From Psychromarinibacter halotolerans (lineage in GTDB: Bacteria; Pseudomonadota; Alphaproteobacteria; Rhodobacterales; Rhodobacteraceae): a stretch of 64,000 nucleotides of DNA. Positions 33,443 to 42,021 of the stretch are shown one piece after another. Made by a program: the position numbers and the translations under genes. Each line of letters opens with the position of its first letter. The stretch's first letter is position 1. The stretch lies in contig NZ_JARGYD010000003.1 in assembly GCF_029168315.1 (NCBI RefSeq), forward strand, positions 1-64,000, read 5' to 3'. The notes beneath the pieces were generated by a model. It was not told where the DNA came from. It saw nothing but the letters and a program-made list of their open reading frames with translations, and made no database searches.

Positions 33443-35221
33443 ATGCCCAGCTACACCGCGCCGCTCAAGGATCAGCAGTTTTTGCTGCACGAGGTCCTGA
33501 AAGTCTCTGACGCCGGGATTCCCGGTTACGACGAACTGGACCGGGATTTCACCGGCGCGGTTCTGGAAGAGGCCGGAAAGATCGCGTCCGAGGTGCTTCA
33601 GCCGCTGAACCCGGTGGGCGACCGCCAGGGATGCACGCTGGAAAATGGTGTGGTCCGCACGCCGGACGGCTTCAAGGCCGCCTACGACCAGCTGCGTGAA
33701 GGCGGCTGGATGGGGCTGGACGCCGATCCGGACTATGGCGGTCAGGGCATGCCCTTCCTCCTGTCCTCTGCCGTGGGCGAAATGTTCGTGTCTGCGAACA
33801 TGGCGCTCAACATGTACCAGGGGCTGACGCATGGCGCCTACTCGGCGATCCACACTCACGGATCGGACGAGCAGAAAGCCATGTACCTGCCCAACATGGT
33901 CGAGGGCCGCTGGTCCGGCACCATGAACCTGACGGAACCGCACTGCGGCACCGACCTTGGGCTGATCCGCACCAAGGCCGAACCGCAGGACGACGGCAGC
34001 TATTCCATCACCGGCTCGAAGATCTGGATCTCGGCCGGCGAACACGACCTGTCCGAGAACATCATCCACCTCGTGCTGGCCAAGGCCCCCGGCGGCGGCG
34101 AAGGCACCAAGGGGATCTCGCTGTTCATCGTGCCCAAGTTCATGGTGAACGACGACGGCTCGCTGGGCGAGCGCAACGCGGTGTCCTGCGGCGGCCTCGA
34201 AGAAAAGATGGGCATCCACGGCAACGCCACCTGCGTGATGAACTATGACGGTGCCAAGGGCTTCCTTGTGGGCGAGCTTCACAAGGGCATGCGCGCCATG
34301 TTCACCATGATGAACGAGGCCCGGCTGGGCGTCGGCGTACAGGGTCTGGCGCAGGGCTCGGTCGCCTACCAGAACGCGCTTGGCTTCGCGCGGGACCGTC
34401 TGCAAGGGCGCGACGTGACCGGGGTGAAGAACCCCGATGGCCCCGCCGACCCGATCATCGTGCATCCCGACGTGCGACGCGGCCTGATGGATCAGAAAAG
34501 CTTCGTCGAGGGCGGTCGCGCCTTCATGTACTGGGGCGCCATGCTGATCGACCAGGCGCACCGGGCCGAGGACGCGGACGCCGAGGCGCTGATCTCGCTG
34601 CTGACCCCGGTCATCAAGGGCTTCCTGACCGACAAGGGCTTCGAGACCACCGTGCTGGCGCAACAGACGCTGGGCGGCTCGGGCTTTACCCGCGAATGGG
34701 GGATCGAGCAGTTCGTGCGCGATGCGCGCATCACCATGATCTACGAGGGCACGAACGGCATCCAGTCGCTGGACCTCGTCGGCCGCAAGCTGGCGCAGAA
34801 CGGCGGCAAGACCGTGATGGCCTTCTTCGACATGGTGAAGACCTTCATCAAGGAGAACGAGGACGATGCCGACCTGAAGGACGGCTTCCTCGATCCGCTC
34901 AAGGCGGCGTCCAAGGACCTGCAGGCGGCGGGCATGTTCTTCATGCAGAACGGCATGAAGAATCCGAACGCCGCGCTGGCCGGGTCCTACGACTTCATGC
35001 TGCTGTTCGGGCACGTCTGCCTTGGCCTGATGTGGGCCCGTATGGCGAAGGCCGCCCGCGCCGCGCTGGACGCCGAAACCAGTGACGCAGCGTTCTACGA
35101 ATCGAAACTCGCCACGGGGCGCTACTATATGGCACGACAGTTGCCAGCGACCGCGACGCACCTCGCCCGGATCCAGTCCGGCGCGGACCCGGTGATGGCG
35201 CTGGACGCAAGCGGCTTTTAG
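33443..35221 (+). CDS. Acyl-CoA dehydrogenase, large FadE/DmdC type
   Basis: A 592-residue FAD enzyme introducing the alpha-beta double bond into acyl-CoA. It has the family core (MNLTEPHCGTDLGLIRT, WISAGEHD) and the catalytic Glu in MIYEGTNGIQSLD, plus a roughly 150-residue C-terminal extension. This size class includes long-chain enzymes and the methylmercaptopropionyl-CoA dehydrogenase DmdC of the DMSP pathway; sequence reading alone cannot separate them. GGGAGGGAGG precedes the ATG. Context with thiolase and FadB favours fatty-acid oxidation. Confidence 0.92.
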   Translation: MPSYTAPLKDQQFLLHEVLKVSDAGIPGYDELDRDFTGAVLEEAGKIASEVLQPLNPVGDRQGCTLENGVVRTPDGFKAAYDQLREGGWMGLDADPDYGGQGMPFLLSSAVGEMFVSANMALNMYQGLTHGAYSAIHTHGSDEQKAMYLPNMVEGRWSGTMNLTEPHCGTDLGLIRTKAEPQDDGSYSITGSKIWISAGEHDLSENIIHLVLAKAPGGGEGTKGISLFIVPKFMVNDDGSLGERNAVSCGGLEEKMGIHGNATCVMNYDGAKGFLVGELHKGMRAMFTMMNEARLGVGVQGLAQGSVAYQNALGFARDRLQGRDVTGVKNPDGPADPIIVHPDVRRGLMDQKSFVEGGRAFMYWGAMLIDQAHRAEDADAEALISLLTPVIKGFLTDKGFETTVLAQQTLGGSGFTREWGIEQFVRDARITMIYEGTNGIQSLDLVGRKLAQNGGKTVMAFFDMVKTFIKENEDDADLKDGFLDPLKAASKDLQAAGMFFMQNGMKNPNAALAGSYDFMLLFGHVCLGLMWARMAKAARAALDAETSDAAFYESKLATGRYYMARQLPATATHLARIQSGADPVMALDASGF

Positions 35222-35269
35222 GGCGCGGGGATCTCACCTCTCGCCCGAACGCACCGGGAGAGAGGAAAG

Positions 35270-35482
35270 ATGCCGAAACGGTTCCGACTGACACGCCACT
35301 TTACCGTCGGCATGACGGAAGACGGCTATCGCCGGCTTCGGAAGTTCTCGCAAGAAGCGGGGCTGACCGAGGGCGAGGCGTTGTCCTTCCTGTTCGAACA
35401 TTTCGACAGCGTGACGAACGAGGACAACCTCGTCGCGCGGCTGCGGCTGTTCAACTCGGAGCTCGACGCGCGCAAACGGTAA
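35270..35482 (+). CDS. Small conserved protein between two acyl-CoA dehydrogenases
   Basis: A 70-residue basic protein, MPKRFRLTRHFTVGMTEDGY and onward, predicted to be mostly helical with a first strand followed by two helices, which loosely resembles ribbon-helix-helix DNA-binding proteins (T-V-x-M-x-x-D-G-Y then a helix-turn-helix). The ATG is preceded by GAGAGAGGAAAG, a strong ribosome-binding site. It is 17 bp upstream of the second dehydrogenase gene. I do not recognise a named family. Confidence 0.65.
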   Translation: MPKRFRLTRHFTVGMTEDGYRRLRKFSQEAGLTEGEALSFLFEHFDSVTNEDNLVARLRLFNSELDARKR

Positions 35483-35499
35483 CGGAGGGGAAGACAGGC

Positions 35500-36654
35500 A
35501 TGCGGGCCAGCTGGAGGACGGACGAGCACGACATGCTCGCCGAGATGACGCGCAAGTTCATAACCGAGGAATGGAAGCCCCATTTCGCGCGCTGGCGCGA
35601 GCAGGGGGAAATGGACCGCTCGACCTGGGCGCAGGCGGGCGAGCTTGGCCTGCTGTGCCCCTCGATCCCCGAGGAATACGGCGGCGTCGGCGGCGATTTC
35701 GGCCACGAGGCGGTGATCCTGATGGAACAGACCCGCGCCAACCTCGCCAGCTGGGGGCACGGCATCCATTCCGGCATCGTGGCGCACTATATCCTCGCTT
35801 ACGGCACCGAGGACCAGAAACGCCGCTGGCTGCCCAAGATGGTGTCCGGCGAACTGGTCGGCGCGCTGGCGATGACCGAACCCGCCGCGGGCTCGGACGT
35901 GCAGGCGATCAAGACCAAGGCGGTCCGCGACGGGAACGCCTACCGCGTGTCGGGCCAGAAGGTGTTCATCACCAACGGACAGCACGCCAACCTGGTGATC
36001 GTCGCCGCCAAGACCGACCCCAAGGCCGGGGCGAAGGGCACGTCGCTGGTGGTGGTCGAAACCGACGGCGCGGCGGGGTTCACGCGCGGCCGCAACCTCG
36101 ACAAGATCGGCTGCCACGCCTCGGACACGTCCGAGCTGTTCTTCGACAACGTCGAGGTCCCGCCCGAGAACCTGCTGGGCCAAGCCGAAGGGCAAGGCTT
36201 CTATCAGATGATGCAGCAACTGCCGCAGGAACGGCTGATCATCGCCTGCACCGCGATGGGCGCCATCGACGGCGCGCTGGACCGCACCATGACCTATTGC
36301 CGCGAACGACAGGCCTTCGGCGGCCCGTTGATGCAGTTCCAGAACACCCGCTTCAAGCTGGCCGAATGCCAGACCAAGGCCGCCGTCAGCCGCGCGTTTC
36401 TGGACGAATGCATCCGCGAGCATCTTGACGGAAAGCTGTCGGTCGAAAAGGCCGCGATGGCCAAGCTGTGGCTGTCCGAGGCACAGGGCGAGATTCTCGA
36501 CGAATGCGTCCAGCTGCACGGCGGTTACGGTTTCATGACCGAATACGAGGTCGGCGAGATGTGGACCGACGCCCGGATCCAGCGGATCTATGGCGGAACG
36601 AACGAGATCATGAAGGAACTGATCGCGCGCGGCTTCGCGGTGGAAAAACAATGA
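35500..36654 (+). CDS. Acyl-CoA dehydrogenase, long-chain (LCAD) type
   Basis: A 384-residue FAD enzyme. It has AMTEPAAGSDVQAIKT and QKVFITNGQHA. At the usual catalytic Glu position it reads IYGGTNEIMKE, so Glu is missing there; instead E244 in LPQERLIIA fits the catalytic base of LCAD and isovaleryl-CoA dehydrogenases, which lies on another helix. The enzyme is therefore expected to be active. The cluster thus holds two dehydrogenases of different classes, suggesting split chain-length or branched substrates. Confidence 0.92.
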   Translation: MRASWRTDEHDMLAEMTRKFITEEWKPHFARWREQGEMDRSTWAQAGELGLLCPSIPEEYGGVGGDFGHEAVILMEQTRANLASWGHGIHSGIVAHYILAYGTEDQKRRWLPKMVSGELVGALAMTEPAAGSDVQAIKTKAVRDGNAYRVSGQKVFITNGQHANLVIVAAKTDPKAGAKGTSLVVVETDGAAGFTRGRNLDKIGCHASDTSELFFDNVEVPPENLLGQAEGQGFYQMMQQLPQERLIIACTAMGAIDGALDRTMTYCRERQAFGGPLMQFQNTRFKLAECQTKAAVSRAFLDECIREHLDGKLSVEKAAMAKLWLSEAQGEILDECVQLHGGYGFMTEYEVGEMWTDARIQRIYGGTNEIMKELIARGFAVEKQ

Positions 36655-36681
36655 GCCTCGCGCGCGCGGAAACCTCGGGAC

Positions 36682-36714
36682 GCCTCCGGCGGAGGTATTT
36701 GGGAAGAGGAGAAG
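36682..36714 (+). repeat. Rhodobacterales intergenic element, copy 2
   Basis: GCCTCCGGCGGAGGTATTT plus the purine tail GGGAAGAGGAGAAG begins 27 bp after the dehydrogenase stop codon. It matches copy 1 (29795-29827) over the first 19 bases except at two positions. It faces an inverted relative at 36862-36891, so the two bracket about 150 bp. Confidence 0.65.
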
Positions 36715-36861
36715 CAGGGGACGGCACCTGTCCGCCCCGCCGGTCCGCGCCCGGAAGCCGCGGAAACCGGCGAGGCTTCTCCTCTTGCGGTCATCGGCTC
36801 CTCAGCCTGTACCGCGCCACCGATCCTGCGCGCCCATCCTTAACAGTCCGTAAACGGGCCC

Positions 36862-36913
36862 CTTCTTCTCTTGGAAAATACCTCGCGGGGGTGTGGGGGT
36901 GCGACACCCCCAC
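36862..36913 (-). repeat. Inverted relative of the intergenic element with a G+C hairpin
   Basis: Read on the minus strand, 36862-36891 gives CCCCCGCGAGGTATTTTCCA and a purine tail AAGAGAAGAAG, the mirror of copy 2. It abuts a perfect 9-bp stem GTGGGGGTG/CACCCCCAC with a CGA loop (36893-36913), 27 bp upstream of the GST start codon. The stem may act in transcription termination or mRNA stability. Confidence 0.6.
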
Positions 36914-36940
36914 GCCGCCATTGGCCACAGGAACCAGACC

Positions 36941-37576
36941 ATGACGATAAAGCTCTATTGCTTCGGCGAATCCGGACACTCCTACAAGGCGGCGCTGGCG
37001 CTGCAGGTTCACGGGCTCGACTGGGAGCCGGTGTTCGTGGATTTCTTCAACGGCGAGACCCGATCCGATGCCTACCGCGCCGAGGTCAACGAGATGGGCG
37101 AGGTCCCCGTGCTGGTGGACGGCGACGTGCGGCTGACGCAGTCGGGCGTGATCCAGCAATACCTGAGCGACAAGACCGGCAAGCTGGGCGGCGACGGCGC
37201 CGATAAGTACGAGGTTCTGCGCTGGGTGCTGTGGGACAACCACAAGCTTTCGAGCTTTGCGGGGATCACGCGCTTCCTGATGAACTTCCTCCCCGAGGAC
37301 AAGCGCCCCGCCGACACCATCGCTTTCCTGCAAGGCCGGCTGAGCGGCGCCTATGGCATCCTCGACAAGCATCTCGAGGGCCGCGACTGGCTGGTGGGTG
37401 ACAGCGTCACCAACGCCGATCTGACCTGCTGCGGCTATCTCTACTATCCCGAGCCCTTCGGCTTCGACCGCGCGGCCTATCCCGCGATCGACCGCTGGCT
37501 GTCGAACATCCAGTCGCTGGACGGCTGGAAACACCCCTACGACCTGATGCCCGGCAACCCGTCGGACCGGGCCTGA
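36941..37576 (+). CDS. Glutathione S-transferase family protein
   Basis: A 211-residue protein. The N-terminal thioredoxin-like domain starts MTIKLYCFGESGHSYKAALA, with the cis-Pro motif GEVPVLVDGD and the glutathione-binding LTQSGVIQQYL. The active residue of the first helix is likely Ser in ESGHS. The C-terminal helical domain contains VTNADLTCCGYL. It sits between dehydrogenase and thiolase genes in the acyl-CoA cluster, 20 bp before the thiolase gene, so it may detoxify lipid-derived products. Start ATG at 36941 gives the conserved N-terminus. Confidence 0.88.
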   Translation: MTIKLYCFGESGHSYKAALALQVHGLDWEPVFVDFFNGETRSDAYRAEVNEMGEVPVLVDGDVRLTQSGVIQQYLSDKTGKLGGDGADKYEVLRWVLWDNHKLSSFAGITRFLMNFLPEDKRPADTIAFLQGRLSGAYGILDKHLEGRDWLVGDSVTNADLTCCGYLYYPEPFGFDRAAYPAIDRWLSNIQSLDGWKHPYDLMPGNPSDRA

Positions 37577-37596
37577 CGACAAGAAGGACGCTTCCC

Positions 37597-38808
37597 ATGA
37601 CAGAAGCCTATATCTACGACGCCGTCCGCTCTCCGCGTGGCAAGGGCCGCAAGGACGGCGCGCTGCACGAGGTGACCGCGGTCCGGCTGTCGGCCGACAT
37701 CCTGAACGCGGTGAACGCGCGCAACGGTCTGGACGGCCGCGGCGTCGAGGACGTGATCTGGGGCAACGTCACCCAGGTGGGTGAACAGGGCGGCTGCCTT
37801 GCGCGCACCGCCGTGCTGGCCTCGGACCTTGACGAGGCCGTGCCCGGCCTGTCGATCAACCGCTTCTGCGCCAGCGGGCTGGAGGCGGTGAACCTTGCCG
37901 CCAACCAGGTGCGCGGCGGGGCCGGACAGGCCTATATCGCCGGTGGCGTCGAGATGATGGGCCGCGTGCCGATGGGGTCGGACGGCGCCGCCGTCGCGGT
38001 CGACCCGTCGGTCGCGATGGCGCAGTATTTCGTGCCGCAGGGCATCTCGGCCGACATCATCGCCACTGAATACGGCTTCAGCCGCGACGATGCCGATGCC
38101 TTTGCCGTCCGCAGCCAGGCCCGCGCCGCCGAGGCGTGGGAGGACGAGCGGTTCGCCAAGTCAATCGTCGAGATCAAGGACATCAACGGCCTGCCGATCC
38201 TGTCGAAGGACGAGTACATGCGGCCCGGCACCGACATGCAGGCGCTTGGCGCGCTGAAGGCGTCGTTCAAGGACATGGGCGAGACGATGCCCGGCTTCGA
38301 TCAGCTGGCGCTGATGAAGTACCCGCATCTCGAACGGATCAACCACATCCACCATGCGGGCAACTCGTCCGGGATCGTGGACGGCGCCGCCGCGCTGCTG
38401 ATCGGGTCGAAGGAATTCGGCGAAGCGCACGGCCTGACGCCCCGCGCCCGCATCCGCGCCAGCGCCAAGATCGGCACCGATCCGACCATCATGCTGACCG
38501 GCCCGGTTCCGGTGACCGAGAAGATCCTGGCCGAAACGGGCATGTCCATCGGCGACATCGACCTGTTCGAGGTGAACGAGGCGTTCTCGGCCGTGGTTCT
38601 GCGGTTCATGCAGGCGTTCGACGTCGATGCGGACAAGGTGAACGTCAATGGCGGCGCCATCGCGATGGGGCACCCGCTGGGCGCGACCGGGGCGATGATC
38701 CTTGGCACCCTGCTGGACGAGCTGGAGCGCACCGGCAAGGGCACCGGCCTTGCCACGCTGTGCGTCGCGTCGGGCATGGGCGCGGCCACCATCATCGAGC
38801 GCGTGTGA
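37597..38808 (+). CDS. fadA: Acetyl-CoA acetyltransferase (thiolase), FadA-type
   Basis: A 403-residue thiolase. The acyl-binding Cys91 is in NRFCASGLEAV, the catalytic His in GGAIAMGHPLGATGA and the second Cys in TLCVASGMGAA. It cleaves 3-ketoacyl-CoA to acetyl-CoA in the last step of beta-oxidation. Only 12 bp separate it from the FadB-type gene, so the two likely form the trifunctional complex. Whether it prefers long chains (FadA) or acetoacetyl-CoA cannot be told; context favours the former. Confidence 0.92.
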   Translation: MTEAYIYDAVRSPRGKGRKDGALHEVTAVRLSADILNAVNARNGLDGRGVEDVIWGNVTQVGEQGGCLARTAVLASDLDEAVPGLSINRFCASGLEAVNLAANQVRGGAGQAYIAGGVEMMGRVPMGSDGAAVAVDPSVAMAQYFVPQGISADIIATEYGFSRDDADAFAVRSQARAAEAWEDERFAKSIVEIKDINGLPILSKDEYMRPGTDMQALGALKASFKDMGETMPGFDQLALMKYPHLERINHIHHAGNSSGIVDGAAALLIGSKEFGEAHGLTPRARIRASAKIGTDPTIMLTGPVPVTEKILAETGMSIGDIDLFEVNEAFSAVVLRFMQAFDVDADKVNVNGGAIAMGHPLGATGAMILGTLLDELERTGKGTGLATLCVASGMGAATIIERV

Positions 38809-38820
38809 GGAGCAAGCGAC

Positions 38821-41028
38821 ATGACCGAATTCCACTATGAAACCGGCGCCGACGGCGTCGCCGTCATCACCTGGGACCTGCCCGGCAAGTCGATGAACGT
38901 GCTGACCTTCGAGGGTCTACGCGAGCTGGACGCGCATATCGACACCGCGCTGGCCGACGAGGCCGTGAAGGGCGTCGTGATCACCTCGGGCAAGCCGGGC
39001 AGCTTCGCGGGCGGGATGGACCTGAACGTGCTGGCCGACCTGAAGAACGCCGCCGGAGACAACCCGGCCAAGGGGATCTTCGACGGCATCATGCAGATGC
39101 ACGGCGTGCTGCGGAAAATCGAGCGCGCCGGGATGGATCCGAAGACCCTGAAGGGCGCCAAGCCCATCGCCTGCGCCCTGCCCGGCACCACGATGGGCAT
39201 CGGCTATGAAATCGCGCTGGCCTGCCACCGTATTTTCGCCGCCGACAACCCGAAGGGAAAGATCGGCCTGCCCGAGATCATGGTCGGGCTGTTCCCCGGC
39301 GCCGGCGGCACGACGCGGCTGGTGCGGAAGATGGGGGCGATGGCGGCCTCTCCGTACCTGCTGGAGGGCAAGACGGTCGAACCGAAGAAGGCCAAGTCGG
39401 CCGGACTGGTCGACGAGGTGGTCGAGCCGGAAGACCTGCTTGAAAAAGCGAAGGAATGGGTGCTGTCGGCAAAGGACGCCGACTGCGTCAAACCGTGGGA
39501 TCAGAAGGGCTACAAGATGCCCGGCGGCGCGCCGTATCATCCGGCGGGCTTCATGACCTTCGTCGGGGCCTCGGCGATGGTGAACGGCAAGACCAAGGGC
39601 GTCTATCCCGCCGCCAAGGCGCTGCTGTCGGCCGTCTACGAAGGCGCGCTGGTGCCCTTCGACACCGCCCTGAAGATCGAGGCGCGGTGGTTCACAAACG
39701 TGATCCTGAACTCGTCCTCGGGGGCGATGATCCGGTCGCTGTTCCTGAACAAGGGCGCGCTGGAGAAGGGCGCGAACCGCCCCGAGGCGCCGGACCAGAC
39801 GGTGAAGAAGGTCGGCGTGCTGGGCGCTGGGATGATGGGCGCGGGCATCACGCTGGTCTCGGCGCAGGCCGGGATCGAGGTGGTGCTGCTGGACCAAAGC
39901 CAGGACGCAGCGGACAAGGGCAAGGCCTATACCGCGACCTACATGGACAAGGGCATTCAGCGGAAGAAGGCGACGCCCGAGAAGAAAGAGCAGGTCCTGT
40001 CGCTGATCACCGCGACCACCGACTATGCGGCGTTGGCGGGCTGTGACCTGATCATCGAAGCCGTGTTCGAGGATCCGGGCGTGAAGGCCGAGGTCACGCA
40101 GGCCGTCGAGGCGGTCATCGACGAAGATTGCATCTTCGCCACCAACACCTCGACGCTGCCGATCACGATGCTGTCCAAGGCCTCGAAGCGGCCCGAGCAG
40201 TTCATCGGCATCCACTTCTTCTCGCCCGTCGAGAAGATGATGCTGGTCGAGATCATCAAGGGCAAGGCAACCGGCGACCGGGCCGTGGCCAAGGCGCTGG
40301 ACTACGTCCGGCAGATCCGCAAGACGCCCATCGTCGTGAACGACGCACGGTTCTTCTACGCCAACCGCTGCATCATCCCCTACATCAACGAAGGCATCCG
40401 GATGGTGGCCGAGGGGATCACCCCGCCGCTGGTGGAAAACGCCGCGAAGCTTGTGGGGATGCCGCTGGGGCCGCTTCAACTGGTGGACGAGACCTCGATC
40501 GACCTTGGCGTGAAGATCGCCAAGGCGACCAAGGCCGCGATGGGCGATGCCTATCCCGATGACGCGGTGGACGAGGTGCTGTTCTGGATGGCCGATCAAG
40601 GCCGTCTGGGCCGCAAGTCGAACGCGGGTTTCTATGCCTATGACGACAAGGGCAAGCGCACCGGGCTTTGGGACGGGCTGGCGGCGCAGTTCCCGCTGGC
40701 CGACACCCAGCCCGAGGTGACCGAGGTGCAGCACCGCCTGCTGTTCGCGCAGGTTCTGGAAGCGGTGCGGGCACTGGACGAAGGCGTTCTGACCGACATC
40801 CGAGAAGGCGACGTGGGCGCGATCCTTGGCTGGGGCTTCGCGCCGTGGTCGGGCGGTCCGTTCTCGTGGCTGGACATGATCGGCGCGGCGAAGGCGGTCG
40901 AGATCTGCGACGGCCTGACCGAGCGCCACGGCCCCCGGTTCACCACCCCGCCCCTGCTGCGCGAAATGGCCGAGAAGGGCGACACGTTCTATGGCCGCTT
41001 CGGCCCTCCGGCACAGGCCGCCGCCTGA
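38821..41028 (+). CDS. fadB: Multifunctional enoyl-CoA hydratase/3-hydroxyacyl-CoA dehydrogenase
   Basis: A 735-residue fusion enzyme. The N-terminal crotonase domain has the catalytic Glu pair E130 (GIGYE) and E152 (IGLPEIMVG). The dehydrogenase domain begins at about residue 329 with the NAD-binding VGVLGAGMMGAGI and has the catalytic His in IGIHFFSPVEKM. It supplies steps two and three of beta-oxidation, with the thiolase encoded 12 bp upstream. Order and length match FadB/FadJ proteins. A strong terminator follows at 41057. Confidence 0.95.
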   Translation: MTEFHYETGADGVAVITWDLPGKSMNVLTFEGLRELDAHIDTALADEAVKGVVITSGKPGSFAGGMDLNVLADLKNAAGDNPAKGIFDGIMQMHGVLRKIERAGMDPKTLKGAKPIACALPGTTMGIGYEIALACHRIFAADNPKGKIGLPEIMVGLFPGAGGTTRLVRKMGAMAASPYLLEGKTVEPKKAKSAGLVDEVVEPEDLLEKAKEWVLSAKDADCVKPWDQKGYKMPGGAPYHPAGFMTFVGASAMVNGKTKGVYPAAKALLSAVYEGALVPFDTALKIEARWFTNVILNSSSGAMIRSLFLNKGALEKGANRPEAPDQTVKKVGVLGAGMMGAGITLVSAQAGIEVVLLDQSQDAADKGKAYTATYMDKGIQRKKATPEKKEQVLSLITATTDYAALAGCDLIIEAVFEDPGVKAEVTQAVEAVIDEDCIFATNTSTLPITMLSKASKRPEQFIGIHFFSPVEKMMLVEIIKGKATGDRAVAKALDYVRQIRKTPIVVNDARFFYANRCIIPYINEGIRMVAEGITPPLVENAAKLVGMPLGPLQLVDETSIDLGVKIAKATKAAMGDAYPDDAVDEVLFWMADQGRLGRKSNAGFYAYDDKGKRTGLWDGLAAQFPLADTQPEVTEVQHRLLFAQVLEAVRALDEGVLTDIREGDVGAILGWGFAPWSGGPFSWLDMIGAAKAVEICDGLTERHGPRFTTPPLLREMAEKGDTFYGRFGPPAQAAA

Positions 41029-41056
41029 CGCGGGGCGCAAGGCATATCAAAATCGA

Positions 41057-41082
41057 AAAGGGCGGCCCCAGGGCCGCCCTTT
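41057..41082 (+). terminator. Intrinsic terminator after fadB
   Basis: AAAGGGCGGCC and GGCCGCCCTTT form a perfect 11-bp stem with a CCAG loop, ending in TTT and followed by CC. It closes the beta-oxidation operon 28 bp after the fadB stop. The A-rich left arm means it could also work on the opposite strand. Confidence 0.85.
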
Positions 41083-41137
41083 CCAGTTTCGCTCGGTGTT
41101 GTGAGTGTGAGGGAATTCCGAGTCGAAATGGGTAACG

Positions 41138-41851
41138 TCAGGCGAACAACGCCGAATAGGTCTGGCCGCCGTGCGGATCGTGCAGAACGCCGTCTTCGAT
41201 GGCATCCGCCGTTTCAAGGCACTCTACAAGGTACAGCGCCTCGTCCGCATCAAGCTTGGTGTAGGTTCCCGGAGTTGCGTCGCCGGTCAGCAGGTCCTCG
41301 ACAGACATCTCGCGAACCGAGCCGCAGAACACCAGCGCGCCGTCGTTCACGAAGACGACCTCGTCTTGGTCAAAGCACAGTCCGATGGACTCGATCGGGC
41401 CCTGCGGTTCCAGCCGCGCGATGCCGCGATAACCTTCCAGCGTGAACGCGTCGATCAGCGCGAAGGGGTCGCCGTACAACACTTCGGCGGCGTCGGATTC
41501 GATCATCACCGGCTGCGTGGGCTGAAGCATCAGGGGATGCGCGTTGTCCAATGCGTCCTTGGGGACGAACAGCGGCCATTCGGCCTGCGGGACGTTCTGG
41601 ATGGCCGAGGTGCGCACCTTCGTCAGGCGGCGCAGCGGCTGAAGACCACGGTCGAAGGTAAGAACAAGATCGCCCTCGGTCAGCGACTCGACCGGGCACC
41701 AGCCCTTGGCGGTCGCGACCTTCGTGCCGGCCAGCATTCCGGGGACGACGGACGGCATCGCCTTGATCCGGTCGGCGCCCAGCCCTTCGCCCGTCTCCTG
41801 CCGGAGCGCGCGTGGATGTGTAGTGGACGCAGCCTTGCCGAGGCCGAACAT
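41138..41851 (-). CDS. Hint-fold (Hedgehog/intein-like) domain protein lacking the usual Cys
   Basis: A 237-residue protein. From residue about 37 the Hint-domain start reads GMLAGTKVATAKGWCPVESL and GDLVLTFDRGL, the Rhodobacterales Hint_2 pattern (AGT-x-VAT, VE-x-L, GD-x-V-x-TFD). The residue that is Cys1, the nucleophile, in self-processing Hint domains is Gly here (PGMLAGT), so autoprocessing is doubtful. Other family members carry the same change, in my memory. The C-terminus has no further known domain. The ATG at 41851 follows CGGAGACACAAAC. It is not linked to a calcium-binding or secreted partner here. Confidence 0.75.
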   Translation of the reverse strand: MFGLGKAASTTHPRALRQETGEGLGADRIKAMPSVVPGMLAGTKVATAKGWCPVESLTEGDLVLTFDRGLQPLRRLTKVRTSAIQNVPQAEWPLFVPKDALDNAHPLMLQPTQPVMIESDAAEVLYGDPFALIDAFTLEGYRGIARLEPQGPIESIGLCFDQDEVVFVNDGALVFCGSVREMSVEDLLTGDATPGTYTKLDADEALYLVECLETADAIEDGVLHDPHGGQTYSALFA

Positions 41852-41976
41852 GTTTGTGTCTCCGAATGGTTCGTGTCGCGTGTGCTTATGTTTGATCAAC
41901 ACTACGTTCGATTCGGACGACGCGAGTTCGGCACGATAACGGTAAGAATGTGTCACAGTTTCGATGTGGTTTTTAG

Positions 41977-41990
41977 TTAACCCGCGTTAA
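41977..41990. promoter_or_regulatory. TTAA-N6-TTAA element upstream of the Hint gene
   Basis: GTTAACCCGCGTTAAC (41976-41991) contains two TTAA boxes six bases apart. The cell-cycle regulator CtrA of alphaproteobacteria recognises TTAA-N7-TTAA; this spacing is one short, so a CtrA site is possible but not secure. It lies 126 bp upstream of the Hint start codon, within a 170-bp intergenic region. Confidence 0.35.
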
Positions 41991-42021
41991 CGCCGATCCT
42001 TTCCACCAGCGAAACGGATTT

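Noticed and set aside
32927..35161. Minus-strand ORF of 744 codons opposite MerR 2 and the large dehydrogenase
   Set aside because: Shadow frame of two clear plus-strand genes.
36682..36913. Insertion sequence remnant between dehydrogenase and GST genes
   Set aside because: No transposase fragment, no longer terminal repeats and no target duplication visible; better described as paired intergenic elements.
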